Below, one piece after another: positions 58,321 through 64,000 of a DNA stretch of 64,000 nt. A program made the position numbers and the translations under genes. The stretch spans positions 1,798,001-1,862,000 of the forward strand of contig NZ_VIWX01000001.1 in NCBI RefSeq assembly GCF_007829955.1, given 5' to 3'. This DNA comes from Saccharopolyspora dendranthemae. GTDB taxonomy: Bacteria; Actinomycetota; Actinomycetes; Mycobacteriales; Pseudonocardiaceae. How positions within the stretch are numbered: position 1 is the stretch's first letter; each line of letters opens with the position of its first letter. Below the pieces are notes generated by a model that saw only the letters and a list, made by a program, of their open reading frames with translations, made no database searches and had not been told where the DNA came from.

Positions 58321-59790
58321 GTGGTTGCGACGGGAACCCGGCGGCGTAGGCGCATCCTCGGCGCCGTGATCTCGGCACTCACCTGCGCATCCCTGGTCAG
58401 CGGGTGTTCGCAGGTCATCAGCGGAGTGCCCACGACGTTGGGCGGCTACTCCACCACCAGCGTGGCGGGGCTTCCGGCCGCCGACGGCCCGAGCGGGCCG
58501 AAGGAAGGTTCCCCGCAGGCTCCGCTCCCGGTCGAGGGCACCGACAACGGCGAGATGGACAAGCTCGCCCGCAACGCGGTCGCCGACGTCGACGCCTACT
58601 GGGCGGATGCCTTCCCGGAGGCCTTCGACGGCAAGAAGTTCGAACCGGTGAAGCGCCTGATCTCCTACGACTCGGGAGCTCCCGGAGCCCCGCTGTGCGG
58701 GCAGAACACCGGGGGGATGGTCAACGCCTTCTACTGCCCGCCCGAGGACCTCGTCGCCTGGGACCGCGGAACGCTGCTCCCGGAGCTCAACAACAGCTTC
58801 GGGCCGCTGGCGGTGGTGACCGTGCTGGCCCACGAGATGGGGCACGCCGTGCAGCACCGCGCGGGCACCTCCGGGCAGAACGATCCCGTGATCGTGCTGG
58901 AGCAGCAGGCGGACTGCTTCACCGGCGCCTACTTCCGGCACGTCGCCGAGGGCTCTTCGCAGTACTTCCAGGTGTCCACCGGGTCCGGCCTCAACGAGGT
59001 CATGGGCGTGCTCAACTTCATCCGCGACTCGCCCGGCGCCTCGGACTTCACGGGCAGCAATGCGCACGGCACAGCCTTCGACCGGGTCAGCGCCTTCCAG
59101 TTCGGCTTCAGCGACGGGCCCGAGCGCTGCGCGGAGATGACCAACGACGAGGTCAAGAAGCGCACCACGCTGTTCCAGAACTGGAAGCCCACCCAGCAGG
59201 AGACCGACCTGCCCGTCGACGACAAGAGCTTGAAGGCCGTGGAGGAGAGCCTGCACGCGGTGTTCCGGGACACCGGTGCGGAGCCGCCGAGGATCATCGC
59301 CGAGCCCAGGACCTGCTCCGGGCGGCAACCGACCACGCCCGCGTCGTACTGCACCGAGACGAACACGATCTCGTTGAACGTTCCGGAGCTGCGCGAGATC
59401 GCGACGCCTCCGAGCAAGGAGAGCCAATCCGCCGGCTACGGCGACTTCGCCGCCTACGCGCAAGTGGCTTCCCGGTACGCGCTCTCGGTCCAGAAGGCCG
59501 CCGGCTACTCCCTCGATGACGAGGCTGCCGGGCTCCGCACCGCGTGCATGGTCGGTGCGTGGAGCGGTCTGCTGGTGGAGGACCCGATCGGGCAGCGCAA
59601 CCCGGTGGGCAAGCTGCGGATCGTGCCCGAGGACATCGACGAGGGCGTGTCCGCGCTGCTCGGCGAGCAGAGCTTGATCTCGGCGAACGTCAACGGCGAT
59701 CAGGTTCCGGTCGGTTTCGCGCGAGTGGAGGCCTTCCGGGTCGGTGTGCAAGAAGGCCTCGCGCCGTGCACCACCAAGTACGGGGGTTGA
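58321..59790 (+). CDS. Zinc metallopeptidase lipoprotein 2
   Basis: The 489-residue paralog of the upstream gene has lipobox LVSGC (Cys ~29), the motif HEMGH in LAHEMGHAVQHRAG (~175) and EQQADCFTGAYFRHVA. Shared cysteine-bearing segments include NAFYCPPEDLVAWDR and a C-terminal VEAFRVGVQEGLAPC. It probably acts at the outer face of the membrane. The start GTG is not supported by a clear ribosome site; ATG codons nearby are out of frame. Confidence 0.85.
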   Translation: MVATGTRRRRRILGAVISALTCASLVSGCSQVISGVPTTLGGYSTTSVAGLPAADGPSGPKEGSPQAPLPVEGTDNGEMDKLARNAVADVDAYWADAFPEAFDGKKFEPVKRLISYDSGAPGAPLCGQNTGGMVNAFYCPPEDLVAWDRGTLLPELNNSFGPLAVVTVLAHEMGHAVQHRAGTSGQNDPVIVLEQQADCFTGAYFRHVAEGSSQYFQVSTGSGLNEVMGVLNFIRDSPGASDFTGSNAHGTAFDRVSAFQFGFSDGPERCAEMTNDEVKKRTTLFQNWKPTQQETDLPVDDKSLKAVEESLHAVFRDTGAEPPRIIAEPRTCSGRQPTTPASYCTETNTISLNVPELREIATPPSKESQSAGYGDFAAYAQVASRYALSVQKAAGYSLDDEAAGLRTACMVGAWSGLLVEDPIGQRNPVGKLRIVPEDIDEGVSALLGEQSLISANVNGDQVPVGFARVEAFRVGVQEGLAPCTTKYGG

Positions 59791-59833
59791 GGGCGCCGGA
59801 CAACCTCGATCGAGCCCACGCGTCCTCCGAAGC

Positions 59834-60556
59834 ATGAGCGCGCAACGGATTCTGGACTTCGAGGGCATGGTGAACGCCCGGGACCTGGGGGGCGTGCCAG
59901 TGGCAGGCGGCCGCGTCCGCTGGGGAGCGGTGGTACGAGCGGAGCACCCTGCGAGGCTGACGGCGGTGGGCTGGGAACGTGTGTGGCAGCACGGGGTCCG
60001 CACGATCATCGACCTGACCGGTCCTGGCGAGGAGGAGCCCGAACGCGCTCCCCGTCCGGCAGGGTTGAGCACGATCCGGATCGCGTTGGACGACACCTCC
60101 GACACCGAGTTCTGGGACCGCTGGGGTGGGGCCTTCTCGTGCACTCCCCTGTACTTCGGGCCGTTCCTCGACCGCTATCCGCAGCTGGTCGGCGAGGTCG
60201 CCGGCGCCATCGCCGATGCGGAACCTGGCGGCGTGCTGGTGCATTGCGGCGGCGGCAGGGACCGCACCGGGTTGATCTGCCTGGTTCTGCTGGCCGCGCT
60301 CGGAGCGAGCGCACGGGACATCGCCGAGGACTACGCGATCAGTCATCGGCGCCGCGCGGAGCAGTGCGCGGCGTCGGGCATGGGCGATGACACCGGGAAG
60401 GTCGAGCAATTCCTGACCCAGCAGGGCACGACCGAACGCGACGCCCTCGACGAGGTCCTCGGCGGACGGGATTTCGCCGCATACCTGAAGACCGCGAGGG
60501 TGCTGGGCGAGTCCGGTTTCGCGACGCTGCGCGAGCGCCTGCTGGAGCCGGCCTGA
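59834..60556 (+). CDS. Tyrosine-protein phosphatase
   Basis: The 240-residue protein is a PTP of the lipid/tyrosine phosphatase (PtpB-like) type: NARDLGGVPVAGGRVRWG near residue 14 and the CX5R loop in LVHCGGGRDRTGLICLVLL (~135). Family members dephosphorylate phosphotyrosine or phosphoinositides. It follows the second metallopeptidase by 43 bases. ATG 59834 is the first Met of the homologous region. Confidence 0.87.
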   Translation: MSAQRILDFEGMVNARDLGGVPVAGGRVRWGAVVRAEHPARLTAVGWERVWQHGVRTIIDLTGPGEEEPERAPRPAGLSTIRIALDDTSDTEFWDRWGGAFSCTPLYFGPFLDRYPQLVGEVAGAIADAEPGGVLVHCGGGRDRTGLICLVLLAALGASARDIAEDYAISHRRRAEQCAASGMGDDTGKVEQFLTQQGTTERDALDEVLGGRDFAAYLKTARVLGESGFATLRERLLEPA

Positions 60557-60593
60557 TCAAGGCCCCCGGATTCCGGCGGAGGGGCTGCGCACT

Positions 60594-60648
60594 CACCACG
60601 AGATCGATCGCCCCCGGAACCGGGCTGGTTTCGAGGGCGATCGTGGTG
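60594..60648. terminator. Bidirectional hairpin between phosphatase and CnoX genes
   Basis: CACCACGAGATCGATCGCCC opposes GGGCGATCGTGGTG, with an inner CCCGG/CCGGG stem, between convergent genes. Confidence 0.75.
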
Positions 60649-60655
60649 GTGAAGA

Positions 60656-61633
60656 TCAGAACAGCGCGCTGGCGAGGTTCCGGCGGGCCTTGGTGACCCG
60701 CTCGTCGCCATCGGGAAAGATCTCGAACATCTCGACCAGGTGCGTGCGCACCCGGTCGCGGTCGTCTCCCGCGGTGCGCTTGATGGTCTGAATGAGGCGG
60801 CTGAAGCCTTCGTCGACCTTGCCGAACGCGACCTCCGCGTCAGCGGCGGCGATCTGTGCGTCGAGGTCGTCCGGTGCGGCGTCGGCGCGCTCGATCGCGG
60901 ACGGGTCGGCCTGCTCGGCGCGGGCCATGAAGCGCACCTGCATCAGAGCGGCGTTCGCCTGCTCGTTGGCGGGCTCGCTGTCGAGGATCTGCTGGTAAGC
61001 GGCCTCGGCGGCGGCGAAGTCGCCCTGCTCCAAGGCGTCCTCGGCCGCGGTGAACCGCGGGTCCTCGGGTTCCTCTTCCGGCTCGGCGCCTTCAGGGGCG
61101 CCCTCCTCGGCCGCCCGGATGCCGGGCAACTGGTCGCGCAGCGCGTTGAGCAGGGAGTCGATCCACTCCCGGAGCTGCGGTTCCGGCTGAGCACCGGCGA
61201 AGCCGTCGACCGGCTGGCCCCCGGCGACCGCGATCACCATGGGCACCGACTGGACTTGGAACAGCTGCGCGATCCGGGGGTTCGCGTCGACGTCGACCTT
61301 GGCCAGCACCCAGGCGCCGTTGTACTCGCGGGCGAGCTTCTCCAGCGCGGGCGACAGCTGCTTGCACGGCTCGCACCAGGTCGCCCACAGGTCCACGACG
61401 ACCGGAACCTGCAGGGAGCGCTCGACCACCTCGGCCTGGAAGTCGGCCTCGGTGACCTCGATGATCGCCGGGTGCGATGGCCCGGCCGCTCCGTCACCGC
61501 CGCTGGGCGGCTGCGCGCTGGAGTTGGCGGCCTCGGCACGGTTCTTGAGTGCCGACAGGTCGACTGCGCCCGCCATCCCGGCGGACATCGCTGCTGCGTT
61601 CTGGCGTGGATCCGGCCTCGTCACAGTTTCCAT
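60656..61633 (-). CDS. Thioredoxin-TPR fusion, CnoX (YbbN)-like co-chaperone
   Basis: The 325-residue protein has a ~60-residue polar N-terminus, a thioredoxin domain with the dithiol motif [10 protein letters not shown] (~85), then a Glu-rich linker and TPR-type helices ([20 protein letters not shown] ~200). E. coli CnoX lacks the CxxC redox activity; this one keeps both cysteines, so it may be an active thioredoxin. It matches Rv1324 (from memory) near glgP. ATG 61633 follows GTCAGG. Confidence 0.87.
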   Translation of the reverse strand: METVTRPDPRQNAAAMSAGMAGAVDLSALKNRAEAANSSAQPPSGGDGAAGPSHPAIIEVTEADFQAEVVERSLQVPVVVDLWATWCEPCKQLSPALEKLAREYNGAWVLAKVDVDANPRIAQLFQVQSVPMVIAVAGGQPVDGFAGAQPEPQLREWIDSLLNALRDQLPGIRAAEEGAPEGAEPEEEPEDPRFTAAEDALEQGDFAAAEAAYQQILDSEPANEQANAALMQVRFMARAEQADPSAIERADAAPDDLDAQIAAADAEVAFGKVDEGFSRLIQTIKRTAGDDRDRVRTHLVEMFEIFPDGDERVTKARRNLASALF

Positions 61634-61670
61634 CCTGACACGTCCTACCTGCGGCGTGGCGCGTGGGCGT

Positions 61671-61695
61671 GCGATGAAGGGAACCTTTCTCGCAC
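61671..61695 (+). repeat. Family A half-site
   Basis: GCGATGAAGGGAACCTTTCT followed by CGCAC lies ~40 bases upstream of the CnoX start on the opposite strand. No partner is close. Confidence 0.65.
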
Positions 61696-61952
61696 GAGCG
61701 GACGCAAGGTCACATCCGGGCGGCGAGCTGGTCACCGAATGCACTCGACCAACACGCGGGAACGGCAAAGATCAATTCGATCCGGTGAACGAAGACACTC
61801 GAACAGGTGGAGTAGGCACTCAAACCCTCATGTTCTCCCGCAGTGATCGCCGAAGAGGACACAGAGCCCGCGAGGGACTGTCGTCCGCTCGCGGGCCGCG
61901 GGGTCTCTCGTGGGGGACCTTCGGCCAGTAGTTCAACGAGAGGTTCGAAACA

Positions 61953-62207
61953 GTGCGTATTGCAACCCGTGTTGCCGGTGCCGCCGGCGTCGCCGCCCTC
62001 AGCATCGTGACCCTGGGCAGCGCCGCGTTCGCTGACACCGCCGACAACGACGGCGTCAACCTGCTGGACGACAACAACATCAGCGCCGTCCCGGTGCAGG
62101 CCTGCGGCAACAACGTGGGTGCCGCGATCGGCGTCGTCGTCCCGGTTCTGTCGCCGCAGAGCAGCGAGTGCGTCAACGCCCCGGTGGTGGACCACCCGGA
62201 GGGCTGA
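61953..62207 (+). CDS. Small secreted chaplin-like peptide
   Basis: The 84-residue precursor has a signal peptide (VAALSIVTLGSAAFA, cleavage near residue 27) and a mature part of ~57 residues with only two cysteines, at 51 and 73, in VPVQACGNNV and SSECVNAP. Asn-Asn-Ile and Val/Ile-rich stretches between the cysteines resemble the short chaplin domain of streptomycetes. An aerial-hypha or surface role is a guess. GAGAGG lies 9 bases before the GTG. A terminator follows. It is encoded alone. Confidence 0.68.
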   Translation: MRIATRVAGAAGVAALSIVTLGSAAFADTADNDGVNLLDDNNISAVPVQACGNNVGAAIGVVVPVLSPQSSECVNAPVVDHPEG

Positions 62208-62230
62208 CGTCAGTCGAGCCTGACGTGATC

Positions 62231-62261
62231 ACGGGGGTGGTGTCGCTGACACCACCCCCGT
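62231..62261. terminator. Terminator after chaplin-like gene
   Basis: ACGGGGGTGGTGTC pairs perfectly with GACACCACCCCCGT around GCT and is followed by TTTCG, between convergent genes. Confidence 0.88.
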
Positions 62262-62272
62262 TTCGCGTTCAC

Positions 62273-62575
62273 CTACTGTTCCCGAAGATGTTGCTCGATC
62301 CGATCCACCTTCGCCCGCAGCTGACCTGAGTGCCCGGGTCGGATGTCGGCCTTGAGCACCAGGCTCGTGCGCGGGGCCTGCGCGGACACCGCCTCGGTCG
62401 CCCGTTTGACGACGTCCATGACCTCGTCCCACTCGCCCTCGATCGTGGTGAACATCGACGTCGTCTCGTGCGGCAGACCGGAATCCCGGACCACCTTCAC
62501 CGCGGCTGCGACCGCCTCGCTGACACCGTCGCTCTCACCAACCCCACTCGGGGCCACGCTGAACGCCACCAGCAC
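62273..62575 (-). CDS. Thiamine-binding protein (MTH1187/YkoF-like family)
   Basis: The 100-residue protein is a small ferredoxin-like domain: [20 protein letters not shown], then [25 protein letters not shown] (split) and [16 protein letters not shown]. The family binds thiamine or its pyrimidine and is linked to thiamine uptake. I chose GTG 62575 because GAGGAGG lies 5 bases before it; an in-frame start 8 codons earlier is weaker. Confidence 0.83.
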   Translation of the reverse strand: MLVAFSVAPSGVGESDGVSEAVAAAVKVVRDSGLPHETTSMFTTIEGEWDEVMDVVKRATEAVSAQAPRTSLVLKADIRPGHSGQLRAKVDRIEQHLREQ

Positions 62576-62669
62576 GTCTGCCTCCTCAGTCCACGTCAAT
62601 CAAGTCCCAGCACCAGTAGTAGCAGCACAGTTATCAGGCATGCTTCCTCTCGCTGCTAGCGTCGGCGCT

Positions 62670-63170
62670 ATGAGCTCCCGTGGCCCACTGCCCTTCGATC
62701 CCATCGCCCGCGCGGCCGAGACCTGGGGAGAGCGGATCGGCCCGTCCACGACGATGGCCGCGGTGACCAGCGTGATGCGCGTGCAGCAGATCCTGCAGTC
62801 AGCGGTCGACAACGCCCTGCGCGCGCACAACCTGACCTTCGCCCGGTACGAAGCCCTCGTGCTGCTGACGTTCTCCAAGCGCGGCAGCCTGCCGATGCGG
62901 GTCATGGGCGACCGGCTTCAGCTGCACCCGACAAGCGTGACCAACATCGTCGACAGGCTCGAGCAGGACGGCCTGGTCCGGCGCGTTCCGCACCCGACGG
63001 ACCGGCGCACCACGCTGGTGGAGATCACCGAGCAAGGTCGGGACCTCATGCAGAAGGCAACCGACGCGGTCACCGAGATCGACTTCGGCCTCAGCGGCAT
63101 CACCGAACGCCAGACCCAGCAGCTCACCGAACTGCTGGGCAAGGTCCGCCACTCCGCAGGCGACTTCTAG
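62670..63170 (+). CDS. MarR family transcriptional regulator
   Basis: The 166-residue protein has the MarR winged helix: GDRLQLHPTSVTNIVDRLEQ (~83) and the wing VRRVPHPTDRRTTLVEIT (~106). Its ligand is unknown. ATG 62670 is preceded by TAGCGT exactly 7 bases upstream and no ribosome site, so the transcript is probably leaderless. Its TAG stop lies in the CTAG shared with the convergent DUF3817 gene. Confidence 0.87.
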   Translation: MSSRGPLPFDPIARAAETWGERIGPSTTMAAVTSVMRVQQILQSAVDNALRAHNLTFARYEALVLLTFSKRGSLPMRVMGDRLQLHPTSVTNIVDRLEQDGLVRRVPHPTDRRTTLVEITEQGRDLMQKATDAVTEIDFGLSGITERQTQQLTELLGKVRHSAGDF

Positions 63171-63526
63171 TTGAGCTCCTTGAGCGCGTAGCGCACGTGG
63201 CCCCAGAACGTCGGGGCGTCGGAGTCCGGCACGGTGAGCATGCCGCGGCGGTGGGCCCAGCGCTCGAACCACACCGTCGCCAGCGGCGGCACCGACGCCA
63301 CCAACGCCAACGCCAACGTCCAGAAGCGCCAGCGCAGCGGGCTGAACACGACCAGCGCGGTCACCACGTAAGCGGTGAACAACGCGCCGTGGACCGACCC
63401 CATGATGGTCACGCCCAGCGGCCATCCGAGCCCGTACTTGAACGCCATCGCCACCAGCAGTCCCGCCCACGAGAACGCCTCGGCGATCGCGACCAGCCGA
63501 AACCACCCGCCATAGCTACGCGGCAC
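63167..63526 (-). CDS. DUF3817 family membrane protein
   Basis: The 119-residue protein has three hydrophobic segments and the DUF3817 pattern: FRLVAIAEAFSWAGLLVAM, GVTIMGSVHGALFTAYV and LALALVASVPPLATVWFE. Such proteins are single-gene, widespread in actinobacteria and of unknown role. The GTG start at 63526 has no strong ribosome site. Its stop overlaps the MarR gene stop in CTAG. Confidence 0.83.
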   Translation of the reverse strand: MPRSYGGWFRLVAIAEAFSWAGLLVAMAFKYGLGWPLGVTIMGSVHGALFTAYVVTALVVFSPLRWRFWTLALALVASVPPLATVWFERWAHRRGMLTVPDSDAPTFWGHVRYALKELN

Positions 63527-63582
63527 GTCGACCCCACTTCCGATTGCACGGCACCTCTAGCGAGTGTGCCCGGTGGCGCGCG

Positions 63583-63909
63583 TCACCGAGACGCCGGAGT
63601 GGTCTGTTCGTCGACCCAAGCCAAGTAATCGGGGTTCCCGCCGACGATCGGCGTCGCGATGATCTCCGGAACGTCGTAGCCGTGATGGTCCTTCACGTGC
63701 GCGACCAAGGCCTCCAACCGTCCGCTGGAGGTCTTGATCTGCAGCTGCCACTCCGGGTCGTCCTGCGCCGCGCCATCCCACACGTAGAAGCTGCGAATCG
63801 GCACGACCTGCACGCACGCCCCGAGCCCCGCCTCCACAACACCCCTCGCGAGCTCGGCGGCCGACTCCTCGGAGTCGGTGGTGGTCACCACCTGAACATG
63901 ATCAGCCAT
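63583..63909 (-). CDS. cutA: Divalent-cation tolerance protein CutA
   Basis: The 108-residue protein is a full CutA1 trimer subunit: VVTTTDSEESAAELARGVVE at the start, GLGACVQVVPIRSFYVWDG (~28) and HHGYDVPEIIATPIVGGNPDYLAWV (split ~73-97). It is linked to copper and other divalent metal tolerance, but its mechanism is uncertain. TACCCT lies exactly 7 bases before the ATG with no ribosome site, so it is probably leaderless. Confidence 0.9.
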   Translation of the reverse strand: MADHVQVVTTTDSEESAAELARGVVEAGLGACVQVVPIRSFYVWDGAAQDDPEWQLQIKTSSGRLEALVAHVKDHHGYDVPEIIATPIVGGNPDYLAWVDEQTTPASR

Positions 63910-63938
63910 GACGTCCAGGGTATCCCCGGGGAAGGGCC

Positions 63939-63991
63939 GAGGATGGGAACCTTTCGCTCACCACCGGTGGCAGGAAGGTTCCCATCCTCAC
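63939..63991. repeat. Family A inverted pair
   Basis: GAGGATGGGAACCTTTCGCT (63939-63958) opposes GGCAGGAAGGTTCCCATCCT (63969-63988) around CACCGGTGG. It lies upstream of cutA, near the right window edge. Confidence 0.82.
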
Positions 63992-64000
63992 CTCAGCGCC

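Overview
The window is a GC-rich actinobacterial chromosome segment. Its codon use, abundant GTG starts, family content and gene order fit the Pseudonocardiaceae, and a Saccharopolyspora-like organism is my best guess; this is inference, since no rRNA or marker search was possible. From memory, the first ~48.6 kb follows the order of Mycobacterium tuberculosis Rv2993c-Rv3041c: FAH-family protein, leuB, serA, ilvC-ilvN-ilvB, Cfp6-like PH protein, DoxX protein, LppZ lipoprotein, gatB-gatA-gatC, an ACT protein, ligA, a MetE-like protein, mnmA, a cysteine desulfurase, two acyltransferases, etfA-etfB, a THUMP-like methyltransferase, enoyl-CoA hydratase and an ABC ATPase. After ~50 kb the order resembles a different mycobacterial neighbourhood (glgP and a thioredoxin-TPR protein, Rv1324-Rv1328) mixed with accessory genes.

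Region 0-13 kb is a branched-chain amino acid and serine block: cimA, leuB, serA, ilvC, ilvN, ilvB and ilvD. Two of the genes, ilvB and cimA, are preceded by transcription attenuators. Each has a tiny leader peptide rich in Leu/Ile/Val or Ile codons, a first hairpin that swallows the end of the leader peptide, and an intrinsic terminator with a U-tract. The ilvB leader appears to be leaderless. Region 13-18 kb holds a DoxX protein, a hydrolase, an LppZ-like lipoprotein and a TetR/monooxygenase divergon whose monooxygenase is broken by one missing base. Region 18-22 kb is the gatCAB operon with an extra 78-codon gene between gatA and gatB.

Region 22-48.6 kb carries core genes: ligA, mnmA with a cysteine desulfurase, an acyl-CoA synthetase, an MFS pump, an OlsB/OlsA-like acyltransferase pair, a GT1 glycosyltransferase, rnhA, etfAB, degV, hrpA, a methyltransferase, an enoyl-CoA hydratase and an ABC ATPase. 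Region 48.6-50 kb is a thiol operon (cysteine dioxygenase plus rhodanese) behind a cysteine-type leader peptide. Region 50-64 kb includes a membrane TPR protein, a quinone oxidoreductase, a TetR/MFS divergon, glycogen phosphorylase, two paralogous zinc-metallopeptidase lipoproteins, a tyrosine phosphatase, a CnoX-like protein, a small chaplin-like secreted peptide, a thiamine-binding protein, a MarR regulator, a DUF3817 protein and CutA.

Three repeat families sit in the intergenic DNA. Family A is a ~23-25 bp motif with core GGGAACCTTYCTGYCAC, often in inverted pairs, found only from 28.7 kb onward. Family B is a MITE-like element (two copies of ~200 bp and one 89-bp deletion form), each next to a stop codon. 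Family C is a 19-bp motif, TCAGTTNNGACYAAAACTG, seen three times. No tRNA, rRNA, CRISPR array, complete insertion sequence or phage gene was seen.
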